DNA from: Sanderia malayensis
Taxonomy: Eukaryota > Cnidaria > Scyphozoa > Semaeostomeae > Pelagiidae
DNA: 64,000 nucleotides
Reading direction: 5' to 3'
NCBI GenBank assembly: GCA_013076295.1
Contig: RQOL01000876.1
Span: 124,001 to 188,000 of the forward strand
Below the pieces are notes generated by a model. That model saw nothing but the letters and a program-made list of their open reading frames with translations. It searched no databases and was not told where the DNA came from. Made by a program: the position numbers and the translations under genes. Below are positions 31,806 through 42,750 of the stretch, one piece after another. Positions within the stretch are counted from its first letter, which is position 1. Each line of letters begins with the position of its first letter.

Positions 31806-33084
31806 TTGTCATCATGTTAAGCTGTGAATCACCTTGTTCTGGAATGACAAAGTCAGCCGGTAGCTGAGGAAGGTGATCGTAGTTGGTGATTGACAAACCA
31901 TGAACCTTCAAATTGTTGTCAATATCATGTAGACATTGATACATGTGTCTGTCTTGAAAGGTTATGTCTGGATTGTTGAGTTGATCACGTCTGACAAAGT
32001 CTTCACTCAACGCTTCTTTGAAGGTGTCGAAGAGTGTTCTGATGTCTGAAGGCGTTTGAAAGAGTAGCAATGTGGCAAACAACTGTCTGAGTTGTGGTGG
32101 CATATTAAAGATGACTGCGTCTTGTAAACAGCGTGTGATTTCGGCATCATCTTCTAAAAGCCCTAAAGCTAATGCTGCATCTTTGAAAGAGTCACATAGA
32201 TGACCTTCTACCGTTCGAAGGTCTTCAAATGACGTAGCTCCTCGTTTATGCAATAGCAAGAGTCTTAAAACGAATTTTTGCTCGCAAGGTCTAGGCTGCA
32301 CTTGAGTTATTCTACCAATGACTGGCATTATTCTTCGTTGTCTGGGTGTCCATGTTTTTGAACGCTCCTGGAAGACATAGTGCTCTGGTATCTCATGGTA
32401 GAGGTACTGATGTGCAGCTGGATCTTGCTGGTTGAGTTCAAACCATGCTGTGAGTGTTGTTCTATCACCAATGTTGTTGAGTCTTTGTTCGTCATCATTG
32501 TCATGAAAGATGACTTGTTGCTCAAATGGTAGATGAACAGAAAGCCGTTTGATTGTGTGGCTTTTTTCGTGCATGGGGAACTGCAGAAGCCGATGGACTG
32601 CTTCATGTGGTCCAACATATCTTGCGTTGATGTATTGGCGCACCTCGTCGTGTTCAATGTCTTGAGGTACTTGCTGTTGATTTTCTTCAAGAACTTCAAC
32701 ACCTGCCATATCGTGACCTTTGTGGATATATTTGAAAATGTATTTCACGCTTTTAACAGTACTGCATATTTCCAGGTTGATATGGCACTGATATTTGATG
32801 AGTAGGTGTCTGTTGTGTGGTACTACCCAAGTATCATCCAAAATGCGATCATTCACATTGACTGGATGGAGACAGCGTCGTCTGTAGAGAGGATAGCCGT
32901 TGACATTAATTTGAGTTTCAGCAACTTGTTCTTTCGGAAAGTGCTTTTTGCATTTATTATTTTCCATGCACACGCATCGAGGATTTAAAACTCCACAGGG
33001 TCCATGTGTCATGTGTTTTAGGACCAACTTGTGGTATTTTGAATCCTGTGGGTCTGGAATCTCTGCTGATATCAGTTGATCCAC
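31806..33084 (-). CDS. Helitron 2 Rep exon with catalytic tyrosines
   Basis: The exon begins after the acceptor TATCAG at 33085, with VDQLISAEIPDPQD. It carries the Cys/His cluster HGPCGVLNPRCVC...KCKKHFP and then KYIFKYIHKGHDM, which holds the two tyrosines of a Y2 Rep nuclease. RRIMPVIGRITQVQ and the conserved linker to the helicase follow. The donor (GTATAA) lies near 31805. The frame is open throughout. The listed upstream Met falls in the intron and is not the start. Confidence 0.88.
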
Positions 33085-33205
33085 CTGATAATGAATATTA
33101 TAATCAACAATTTTATAATAGAAATGACGTACAGAATAGTTGTACTGTGCATTGGGTATAAATGTCACAATAAGAAAAAGAATTATTAGTGTTTGCAAAT
33201 ATTAC
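33085..33205 (-). other. Intron of Helitron 2 (121 bp)
   Basis: Minus-strand boundaries are CAG|GTAATA and TATCAG|GTGG. Removing it joins the HUH exon and the Y2 exon in frame. Confidence 0.88.
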
Positions 33206-34390
33206 CTGTTTGTGGTGTTCGTGGTTTATCAGTTTGCGAAAGAAACAGGATCATGTGTGCGTGTGGTAGTCCTCTCTTCTGAAATTCTATGACATACACA
33301 TGTGCAGTGACACGTCCAAGAATGTTGTTGTGTAGTATGTCTTCGAGTAGCTCTGTGAGTTTCAGTTGAAATACTCTTGTGACAATGTCTGGTCGATCAT
33401 TGGCCGTCTGATACGGATGAATGTTTTCTTCTATCTCCTTCCATTTAGGATTGGCAGTCATTGTCAGGAAGATGTCTGGCTTGCCATACTTCCTTACGAT
33501 TGTCATTGCATCTTGAAAATGTTGATACATGTTTCTTTGGCTGCCTGGAAAGGATGATGGTAGAATGATAACACGGCCAACATCGATATGGATGGGCTGA
33601 TTCGGATTATTAGCCCTGGCCATCTGGTTCTCAAGTTCAGCTCTTCTGTTGAGATGATCCATCAGGCCTCGATACGTGTCAACACGAAGTTGACGTTGAT
33701 TGTTCATAATCCAGCTCAGTTTATTGCCTTCTACTTTTGTATATGCATCTACCAGATACTGTTGAAAGAGAACTGACGCAATGTGGATGGTTGAGAATGC
33801 ATCCCTGACCTGGATTCTGTATGAGTAGTATTCGGTGAGGGTTAGTTTTGTACGACGCTGACGATTGTTGTGCTGTTCACCTCCTACGTTTGCTGTTGGC
33901 AATCGTTGAAGGTCCAAACTGTATCCGCTGTCACCGTGAAAGAACATCAATGGATACATAAGAGGATCGGCAATGGGATTAGTTGCGTAAATCTTCATGA
34001 GATTACCGCGTCTTGTTTGAACTTGCAGTTCTCTGTCGTCAGGATTTGGTGCACCTCCATTTTGTACAGTATATATAGCTGCAATTTCTCTGGCAGTTGG
34101 ATTATCGTATCTGTGATCTTGTTGTGGGCGACCTGTTATGATCATTTTGAATATCGGAACAGGCTGGTTGTTTGCAATAGCTTGCTGCCGCTGTTCCTCC
34201 AATATTTCACCCATGCTTCGATAATGTTGCGCAAATCGATTGACTGCCATTAATTCATGCTGTAGAAGTGCAACAATGTCCAAATCAAGACATCGTTCTC
34301 TTGCAGTGTTTTGCCGTTGCTGCAATGCTTGTTGCATATCCATGATGTAGAGTTCTGCATATTTTCTGGATCTGTCTGTTTCTGTTACAC
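33206..34390 (-). CDS. Helitron 2 Rep exon with HUH motif
   Basis: The exon reads from VTETDRSRKYAELYIMDMQQ to the donor at 33206. It contains YPLMFFHGDSGY, the conserved Helitron-like N-terminal segment DIFLTMTANPKW, and the HUH motif KRGLPHAHMILFL. No stop interrupts it. It supplies the metal-binding histidines of the nicking nuclease. Confidence 0.9.
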
Positions 34391-34512
34391 CTGTTAATGA
34401 TCCAACAAACCATAAGTTTGGGAATTAGAAATTACACTGCATCAATAATGAGGGAGTTGATATTTAATGTTGAATTGAATTATTTTAAGTGTAAACATAT
34501 TCTATCAGTTAC
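34391..34512 (-). other. Intron of Helitron 2 (122 bp)
   Basis: Minus-strand boundaries are GACAG|GTAACT and TTAACAG|GTGTAAC. The joined frame reads YHMTGVTETDRS, which matches the order seen in other Helitrons. Confidence 0.88.
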
Positions 34513-35564
34513 CTGTCATGTGATATGCCTTCCCGTGAATTGTGATCACTGGTGGTCCAGCTCTAGCATGATGTACAATATTAGCCTTCCATGATGCCAT
34601 GGCCATTAATGAGTTGTATTGGCAGAAGTGCTTTAAGAAATACTTTGATTCGGCAGTATCACTAGTATGTAAATGCATGACACTGTTTGGAGGTGGTTGA
34701 ATTGCACCCAGAGTGATTAAACCTCCCATGCAACATTTGTTGTAACGTTTTTTTGTGTTAAGTTCTTCTTTGAAGTATTTTGCACCACAATGAATGCATG
34801 TTCTGCTCATCTTGTTCAAGTGGTGTGGTAGTGGGGAGAAGGGGATGAGGTTTTCAGCTTCAATGTTCTCAGGGGCAGGATTGTCAACTTGCATTTGTTG
34901 ATCCTGAACGGGTTCTGGCATCTGAGTTTCATCAGGTACTGGAACTGCGTGTTGCATCTCAATGTCTGCAGGTTATTCTCTTGCTTGAAGCTCTTGGTTC
35001 AGAATGGGAAGCTCTTGTCTGAATGGGAAGCTCTTGGTTCTGAATAGGAAGCTCTTGGTTCTGAATAGGAAGCTCTTCATTCTGAATGGGAAGCTCTTGG
35101 TTCTCAATTGGAAGCTCTTGATTCAGAATAGGAAGCTCTTGGTTCAGAATAGGAAGCTCTTGGTTCAGAACGGGAAGCTGTTGGTTCAAAATGAGAAGCT
35201 GTTGGTTCAGACTGGGAAGCTGTTGGTTCAGAATGGGAAGCTGTTGGTTCAGAATGGGAAGCCATGGGATCTGAATGGGGAGCCGTGGGATCTGAATGGG
35301 AAGCTGTGGTTCCATGCCCATCTGCATTGGCTGTATCTGTAAAAGGGGATACTGTACAGGAAACGGTTGATATTCAGGGGCTTCTAGCTGACGGTTTTCA
35401 AGCTGCAATTGCTGAAGATCGTTGGCTGCTGCAAGTTCTGCACTGGTGGACTCTGCCTCCGGAAGCTGAGGTTGTTCGTTCTGCTGTCTTTGACGCTGAC
35501 GATACTGCCTCATCTGATTTCTACGTCCCGCTCCTGTGATACTTCTCTTGACCTTGCGCGGCAT
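34513..35564 (-). pseudogene. Helitron 2 N-terminal exon, frameshifted in a coding minisatellite
   Basis: The likely start is the Met of MPRKVKRSITGAGRRNQMRQ at 35564, a very basic, possibly DNA-binding N-terminus. A low-complexity NQELPIQ repeat region follows. Then comes a zinc-binding segment CIHCGAKYF and the Helitron signature ITIHGKAYHMTG up to the donor. A repeat unit near 35012 lacks two bases and breaks the frame between the repeat and the zinc region. Confidence 0.75.
34990..35310 (-). repeat. 21-bp coding minisatellite (7-residue NQELPIQ repeat)
   Basis: About 14 tandem copies of GGTTCAGAATAGGAAGCTCTT or close variants. Each adds seven residues, so copy changes keep the frame except for the unit near 35012. 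Confidence 0.92.
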
Positions 35565-35612
35565 GGTGCAAGTTGTAATGTAAAAAAGAAGTATAAAGTA
35601 TGAGATATACAA

Positions 35613-36985
35613 TTAGGCCAAATTATTGTAAATGTTATTGCTTGTTGACAATGGTCTTAATAGCAACAACAATGGAATAATTATGGCCTTGTGTAAAGCT
35701 AAAACAAAAAGAAATAAATATGATATTTTTCAAGGGTTCCATAATGATAAGGTAAAATTGGTACTGAAGTAAATGGAAAAGTATTGCTATATAATATAAT
35801 GTATGTTAAATGAATATAGTTACATTTAAACTGTGGTCGTTTCTGTTGGGTAAACAGTCACTAAAATGGAATAGAGTAAATTTATAGTTGAAAAAGAAAT
35901 GAATAATGGACAAATGCTCAGAATACCTGAATAAATAAAAATGAACTGTTTGAATCGAGTGCAGCAGTTTTTAATAATCTGTTGAAAAGCGATTTGAGAA
36001 TTTGTTGTTAATAAACTTACTATCCATGAAAGAAACACTGAATTAACGAAATAGTTTGTTGTACAGAGGCTCATTTGGAAAGAGAGAAATAAAAAAGTGT
36101 CCGTTATTTGAAAATAGATTTAGCTGGGCCTTTATTTATAAGAAAAACACACAATTAAAGAGTAAAATAGATCAGTGAGCAAGGAAAACTGTAGTCAAAC
36201 AATAAATATCTTACCGAGCCTTGTGTCTTCAAAATCTATGGATAGAAACAAAAGAGAAATCAGAATAGTTGTAAACTTAAAACATTTGATAAAGAAATGC
36301 TACCTGCACAACACGTAACCCGTCTTTGCAATTAAAAGCATACGAAAAAAACAATAATTTTCATCTTATGAGGCGAAGTACTGATAAGTAATCTGGCTAG
36401 CTTGTAGTTATTAAAACATGTTGAAAGTAGGTAAACTTACTCAGCGATAAATAAGATAAGATAATTATAGCCTTTAGAAAATTTGGCCGGTTAAAAATAG
36501 ACAAAGTCTAATTTTAGAGGCGGGATTTCTATTGTACTACATCGCCTCTGTGATTGGTTTATACGCGTCACGTGACAAAAAAGGAGGGAAAATTCTCGTG
36601 GAAAGGGATTTCCCCTTCGTCCTTCTGACTTTTAAAGGTGGGAAGGAGAAGATTAGCACGTGACAGACTGGTTGCGCTCAAAGAGATAGGATATAAGATA
36701 AGAAAACATTATAAACTTTAAAATATTATGTTATGTTCATTTTACTGAATATTTACAGTTGCTTTAATAATATTCATACTTTTTAAACAATATATTATCG
36801 TTCAATTGAGGAAGTTGATGGAGATCACAGGGTTCTGATGCATCAAGTTGATAAAAAGTGGCCGATAGCGTCTGGAGTGCAAGCCTCTCGTTAACACTAT
36901 GGGGCAGGCACGTGTGCACGTTTCGTCTGTCCCTGCAAGAAGAAGACAAAGGAAAAGAACAAAGACAAAGGAAACGTTGTAAAAA
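35613..36985. other. No recognised gene; possible Helitron 2 upstream region
   Basis: AT-rich, with splice-like TTACTT/GTAAGT signals but no consistent coding chain that I can follow. GCGTCACGTGAC at about 36563 recalls the CACGTGA box near the family's 5' termini, but no TC start was found. Confidence 0.35.
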
Positions 36986-37208
36986 TCAGAATTTTATTTG
37001 CGAAATTATTATTATTAAATTGTAAAGGAAAAGAAGCCTCGGCCTCGGTAGATAGCGTTGACGACGAAGAGCGCCGGTCAAATCGGAGGAATATGATAAA
37101 TGGTAATAATATAATTTGATCTTTGTCAATCTTTTCAATCAAACACTATTAAGCAAACTATAATGAGTTATGGTGTGCTTAACTTTAATTTTTATCTATC
37201 AATTATAG

Positions 37209-37704
37209 AATTTCGACATATTGGAAGAGAATAGTGCATCCTTTCAACAGGCATGGCAGGCCTGGGTAAGTTTGTTACTCTAGTTGTTGTATGAAATAAG
37301 CAAAAAAGGCAAATTCAGAGCAGTTGCATAGGAATAATTGAAATGTGCTCTCCTTCTGTGTTTTGGTGTTTTGCTAGCTCATACTGCTATGAGCGATGAG
37401 TTGGCATTGCTGTAACCTGGAAAGTATTTTGAATTATTGAAGCTGTGTGTTTGGTTAATGGTTTCACTTAATTTTATTGTTGCTTGCAGGTGCTGATAGG
37501 TGAACAGAAAAGGAAAGAGTGTCCCTACTTGGTTTTTTGTGTGGTAAGTGTCTAATTAATATGTGGGTTTTAAAATTAGAACAATAATATATGAATGGAA
37601 CTGAATATAACAATGAACTGAATTTGGAACTATTTAAACAGGAAAAAGCATTGACCATGCATGAATACGGGAAATTTGTGAGATTGATTGGCAGGCCAAA
37701 AAAG
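37209..37704 (+). CDS. Candidate three-exon gene fragment, plus strand
   Basis: Three exons with clean borders: 37209-37265 (TTATAG|AATTTC to CTGG|GTAAG), 37490-37543 (TTGCAG|GTGCTG to GTG|GTAAGT) and 37642-37704 (AAACAG|GAAAAA to AAG|GTAAAT). Lengths are 57, 54 and 63, all multiples of three and all phase 0. The frame stays open and includes FDILEENSASFQQAW and EYGKFVRLIGRPKK. I do not recognise the protein. An upstream basic stretch around 37020-37102 could be an earlier exon, but its phase does not fit. It could be host-derived sequence or an element gene. Confidence 0.45.
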
Positions 37705-37852
37705 GTAAATTATTGCAAGCATGAATAATTCATGCATGATCAAGGCCACTAAGCTACATAACAACAGAACTACAAACTATAAAACTACATAACTACAAAC
37801 TATCGAACAACATAACTACTTAACTACAAACTATTTACAAACTATCTACAAA

Positions 37853-38040
37853 CAGTAAAAACCTGCATATAACAGCCTCCATCTTATTTTGTAGGCTATT
37901 TTGGTTGTGAAGAATGAAAAACAATGGGTAAACTATAAGACAATATCATGTAAATATGACTATAAAAAAATACAATGAAAAATGGAATATTGGTGGTAGG
38001 TTGTTAAAAATAGGAGGTTCTTATATGCAGGTTTTTACTG
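37853..38040. mobile_element. 188-bp pogo/Tc1-like MITE
   Basis: Inverted ends CAGTAAAAACCTGCATATAA are perfect over 20 bp and continue imperfectly through CCTCC. It is flanked by AA on the left and TA on the right, compatible with a decayed TA duplication of Tc1/mariner/pogo elements. No coding capacity. Confidence 0.85.
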
Positions 38041-38058
38041 TATAACTATGTACAATAT

Positions 38059-39123
38059 CTACATATTAAAATACGAAATTTTAACAATTTTGGCACCGCG
38101 TGCCAATTCGGCCTGCTCTGCCGAAAGTTTGTGGGAAGGGTTTTGGGCAACCACCTTCCCACCCTTGTCTTTGCAGGGCTTTCTTTTGGGCTGGGCTTTC
38201 CCAATTGTAATGAAAGCCTCTTTTTGTGTTCTGTAAATTAATACATATAACATTGATATGTTAAAGGTTATTAACATTTTGTAAAAAGATGCAATGCCAT
38301 TGTTAAAGTGTGTATGTTAAACATGTGAAATAGAATGTAAAAAGGTGTACGTACACAATTTCATTTGTCGGGATTCTTCTCCCAGTCGCAAAAACAAAAT
38401 GAAAACGTTTGCCGGCCAATTCTGGGAATTGGTCGGCACAGTTTCTCTTCAGTGTAGAGATACTACTATATGTTATTTCCTAGGAGAAAAAGAGCATGCA
38501 AAGAATAATGGTTGATAGCAGCTATGAAGATGGGAAATTTACTAATAAATATATTAATGTATTTAATATAATTACTCTGGTTTCTTTGACAAGGGTTATC
38601 AAAATATTATTTTCCTTTGGCTTTGCATTTGCCATGTTGAAATGTTCTTAAAATGAAATGTTGAAATGCATGTAAAATTAGTATAAGGTTAATGGAAAAT
38701 GCTGCTGAGGGAGAATTATGGAAGATTAGAAAATGTTGTATTCCTTAATTTATGAAATTCTGATAGTATGGAATTAATATATGAAGAGCGAAGATTGAAA
38801 ATGTTAATAATAGGAAAGATACTTACAAATCTGCAATTGGGCGCGTAAGGTGCGATAAACGAATGCTGAAGTAAACAAAGGTAAGTAGTGTTAAAAATTG
38901 GTACACAATAAGTGTAAACTTTTTGTTGATAACTATGGATTCCTTTTAAGGCTCTTTTAGTTAATCTGCCATTGTTTTCTAAAATTTGTAAACTTTATAT
39001 AGTCACTTAGAAAAACCTTTCACTTACTTGAATTTGGTGCGATTGAGATCTGAAAGATTTTCGCGCGCTCAAGTCAAAGCTATTGTCTTTAGAAACTATA
39101 GCAACAATATCAAGATGGCCCCA
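38059..39123 (-). CDS. Candidate four-exon gene, minus strand
   Basis: Exons read 39123-39028 (TTTCAG|TGG to CAA|GTAAGT), 38865-38827 (CTTCAG|CAT to TTT|GTAAGT), 38479-38355 (CTCCTAG|GAA to GT|GTACGT) and 38230-38059 (TTACAG|A to the stop). Phases 0, 0 and 2 are all respected, giving about 144 residues with no stop. Segments include FPELAGKRFHFVFATGRR and KAQPKRKPCKDKGGK, so the C-terminus is basic. No family is recognised. The strand agrees with Helitron 2, and it may be an accessory or captured gene; a start codon was not identified, so a further 5' exon is likely. Confidence 0.55.
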
Positions 39124-39129
39124 CTGAAA

Positions 39130-39640
39130 AGAATGAAATCGAGGTCTTCTGGACGTATGGAAACAACGTGGTATTGGGTGAATTCCGATTTTACAATAAT
39201 CCCACTTAGTTAAAGTAAGAATGGCAAGGACTATAGATTAGAGTGAACTACGAATTGGTGTAAAAATAGAGAGGGTGTGTTAAGTTGAATAATAATCAGG
39301 TAAGGCATAAGTAGATATATATGGACATTAATTAAAGGTTGACTCTCACACTAAATAATGCTGTGATCATTCAGTAAACTTCTTTCATTTCCCTACAAAT
39401 CACTATGAAATTACAACACTATTAAGGATCAAAATTTACATGCTAGAAGTTATAATATATTTCTGACTTTATTATATATTATTTATTGTTTGATGGATTG
39501 TTATTTGATTGTCTTTCTTTATTATGTAAACAAAATACAATATTTTCTTAATCACTGTTTTGAATGTGGCAGTTTTCTGCAAGTTATATAACTTAAGGTA
39601 TACATCTACTGTGCTATAAATTCGATTATTTTATACATTA
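39130..39640. other. AT-rich stretch without recognised feature
   Basis: Nothing beyond simple AT-rich tracts such as TTATATATTATTTATTG. Confidence 0.45.
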
Positions 39641-39988
39641 CTATAAATTACTATGCATACTATACATTACCATACCTACTATAAAAACATACTATACCCA
39701 CTATACCTACTATAAAAACATACTATACCTACTCTACCTACTATAAAAACATACTATACCTACCATAAAAATATACTATACCTACTATACAAAGATACTA
39801 TACCTACTATAACTACTATACCTACTATAAAAACACACTATACCTACTATACCTACTATAAAAACATATAATATACATACATACATACATACCTACATAC
39901 TATACCTACTATAAAAAATACTATACCTACATACATACATGCATACATACAAACATACATACATACATACATACATACATACATACAT

Positions 39989-40095
39989 GAGCCGGGTTCG
40001 GTCGCTTCGCTCCCTCCCCGGAGCCCGTCAAATAAAAGAAGCTTAATGTGGTTGGCGCGCTTTGCGCGCTGCATTCGCTTTCGCTCATGCCCATA
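39989..40095 (-). mobile_element. Helitron type II terminus fragment, copy 1
   Basis: GAGCCGGGTTCGGTCGCTTC, CCCGGAGCCCGTCAA, AAGCTTAATGTGGTTGGCGC and GCGCTTTGCGCGC are the reverse complement of the 29830-29927 terminus. The final CTAG is eroded to ATGAG, joined to a CATA tract. Confidence 0.8.
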
Positions 40096-40512
40096 CATAC
40101 ATACATACATACATACATACATACATACATACTATACCTACATACTATACCAACATACTATACCTACTATACAAACATACTATACCTACTATAAAATCAT
40201 ACTATACCTACATACTATACCAACATACTATACCTACCATACAAACATACTATACCTACTATACCTACTATAAAATCATACTATACCTACATACTATACC
40301 AACATACTATACCTAGTATAAAAACATACTATATACCTACTATAAAATCATACTATACCAACATACTATACCTACTATAAAAACATATAATATACATACA
40401 TACATACATACCTACATACTATACCTACTATAAAAAAATACTATACCTACATACATACATGCATACATACAAACATACATACATACATACATACATACAT
40501 ACATACATACAT

Positions 40513-40619
40513 GAGCCGGGTTCGGTCGCTTCGCTCCCTCCCCGGAGCCCGTCAAATAAAAGAAGCTTAATGTGGTTGGCGCGCTTTGCGCGCTGCATTC
40601 GCTTTCGCTCATGCCCATA
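40513..40619 (-). mobile_element. Helitron type II terminus fragment, copy 2
   Basis: Virtually identical to copy 1 at 39989-40095; part of the 524-bp duplicated block. Confidence 0.8.
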
Positions 40620-40985
40620 CATACATACATACATACATACATACATACATACATACATACTATACCTACATACTATACCAACATACTATACCTACTATAC
40701 AAACATACTATACCTACTATAAAATCATACTATACCTACATACTATACCAACATACTATACCTACCATACAAACATACTATACCTACTATACCTACTATA
40801 AAATCATACTATACCTACATACTATACCAACATACTATACCTAGTATAAAAACATACTATATACCTACTATAAAATCATACTATACCAACATACTATACC
40901 TACTATAAAAACATACTATACCTACTATAAAAACATACTATACCTACTATAAAAAAACATACATAACTACTATAAAAACATACAA

Positions 40986-41800
40986 ACACATGTCGAAAGC
41001 TTAAATTAGGAAAATCGTGCAAATAACGCCTGAAAAATTCATAACTTTGACTTTGTTTTCATTGGGCCTAAGCGTTGCAAGCATGCCGAAGCAACGCCTA
41101 CTACAAAAACTACAACTATTTCAACTCAAAATACTAAACAAAGCTATCACCTGTATTCCCAATTGTTTCCTGCAACTCTCCAGGGTCTTTGAAACAATTA
41201 GCAGATCTTTACAAAGAAAATTCAGCTCGTAAAACACTTTGAAAGGCGCCCTTTTTGTGCAAAACAAAAACACGCGTCTTCTCCAAAAGTACCTGCTGCA
41301 ACCGAGGGCGAATAACGAAAAACGACCGAAAATTCGCATGGATCGCCTGCAAGCCGAGGGCGAATAACGAAATTTGATCGACAACCACGTGGGTCGCGCG
41401 AAAAGAGCCAATCAAATTGCAGTAAAAGGCGAAACGGGTCACGTGAAGGGCAAGTACTTTGTTCGAAAATGGATTTCGCGACGCGAATTTGAAAGTTTCG
41501 CCAGCGTAAACGGTGGTTTATTCGTGATAGCCAATTAGGCGAACAAACACAAAGAATTTCCCAACCTTTTAGTCGAAACTGTGAGCTCTCATATAGATAA
41601 CTTTTTGGTTCAGCCGGCAAAGAACAACTGACTTAAAAATAGGGCAGACTGAGGGTCTAAAAAAAAGCCTTTATGGATACCTTGTTCGCCGTTTCGGCCC
41701 ATTGTTTTGGGGCGTTCGACCAACTGTTTCGGGTCGAATCTATTGTTTCAGCGCAGTTTCGAGCCCTTGGCACGTGACGACGCAGAATAGTAATATTAGA
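40986..41800 (-). mobile_element. Non-autonomous Helitron F, 5' half, minus strand
   Basis: The minus strand starts TCTAATATTACTATTCTGCG at 41800, then GTCGTCACGTGCCAAGGG, and shows the family order AACAATAGATTCGACC, AAAGGCTTTTTT and GTACTTTTGGAGAAGACGCG. It runs into the satellite at 40985. The base before TC on the minus strand is T rather than A, so the junction is not canonical. Confidence 0.8.
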
Positions 41801-42749
41801 AACAATAGATTTGACCCGAAACAATAGGTCGAGTGCCTCAAAACAATGCGGGGAAACAGCGAACCGTGTAATCACAAAGGCTTTTTTGCTATGGTGGTGA
41901 AACTTGGACTCCATTTTCGAACAAGGTATTCGCTGTTCATGTGTCCTATTGCAGTTTTTGCTGTAATCTGATTGGCTCTTTCGCGACTCCAAGTGAACAA
42001 TCACGCAATTTTCCTTATTTGCCCTCGGGTTGAACAGCAGGTACTTTTGGAGAAGACCCGTGTTTTTGTTTTCTACACAAAGGAAAACTCAGCGCCTTTC
42101 AAAGTGTTTTATGACCTGAATTTCTTTGTAAAGACTTGCTAATTGTTTGAGAGACCTCTGGAAAATTAAAGGAGACAATTGAGAACACAAAGTGCGCCCT
42201 ATCAGTCAATGTTTCTTGATAATAGATAGACAGGCGAGCGTAGCGTGCTAACCCATTGTATGTGGGGTTGAAAGAGGCATGAGCGTAAGCGAATGCAGCG
42301 CACGAAGTGCGCCAACCACAGATGAGCGTTGCGGGCTAACCCATTGTACATGGGGTTGAAAGAGGCATGAGGGTAAGCGAATGCTGCGCACGAAATGCTC
42401 CAACCACAAGCGAGCCTCGCTAGCTAAACCATTGCAAGTGGGGTTGAAAGATTCATGAGCGTAAGTGAATGCAGCGCACGATGTGCGCCAACCACAGGCG
42501 AGCGTGGCGAGCTAGCCCATTGTACATGGATTGAAAGGGGCATGAGCGATAGCAAGTGCAGCACCCAAAGTGCGCCAACCACAGTCGAGCATAGCGAGCT
42601 AACCAATTGTATGAGGGGCTGAAAGAGGCATGAGCTTTAGCGAATGCAGCGCACAAAGTGCGTCAACCACAGACGAGCGTTAAAACCACATTAAATGTTT
42701 TGACCTGCCTCCCTCCTGGAAGCGAGCGAACGCGAGCGCCCCTGGCTAG
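41801..42749 (+). mobile_element. Non-autonomous Helitron, plus strand, 5' end missing
   Basis: It starts with AACAATAGATTTGACCCGAA, equivalent to a position about 60 bases inside the family's 5' end, and then follows the family order to GGTACTTTTGGAGAAGACCC. After a 114-bp satellite it ends with the type II terminus CCCCTGGCTAG at 42749, followed by T. It meets Helitron F head to head at 41800/41801. Confidence 0.8.
42190..42665 (+). repeat. 114-bp satellite, diverged units
   Basis: About four units with landmarks GCGCACGAAGTGCGCCAACC and GCTAACCCATTGTA, with more substitutions than in 1-563. They precede the type II terminus. Confidence 0.88.
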
Positions 42750-42750
42750 T

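Larger units (their letters stand above)
29982..35612 (-). mobile_element. Autonomous-type Helitron 2 (minus strand), damaged
   Basis: The 3' terminus at 29982 is type I (ATGACCCCTAG, followed by T on the minus strand), inserted inside the Helitron C 5' end. Going 5' there follow a 1.4-kb non-coding 3' region related to 3405-4314, a truncated helicase, the Y2 exon, the HUH exon and an N-terminal exon. The 5' terminus was not located; it may lie anywhere from 36 to 39.6 kb. Confidence 0.8.
39640..40985 (-). repeat. TATACCTAC/TACA satellite with 524-bp tandem duplication
   Basis: Reverse-orientation counterpart of the satellites at 24.7 and 29.3 kb. A block holding a (CATA)n tract, a Helitron type II terminus fragment, another (CATA)n tract and TATACCTAC units occurs twice: landmarks GCCGGGTTCGG are at 39991 and 40515, and AAAACATATAATATACATAC at 39861 and 40381. 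The two copies are almost identical. Long Thr/Tyr/Ile/Pro ORFs here are repeat translations. Confidence 0.95.

Noticed and set aside
36560..36700. 5' terminus of Helitron 2 around the CACGTGA boxes
   Set aside because: No TC start after A with the TCTAATATT-like sequence was found on the minus strand; a similar candidate near 39230 (TCTAATCTATAG) lacks the following CACGTG box.
37895..38045. Two extra exons continuing the plus-strand mini-gene
   Set aside because: They have plausible splice signals but lie inside the 188-bp MITE, whose inverted ends explain the sequence.
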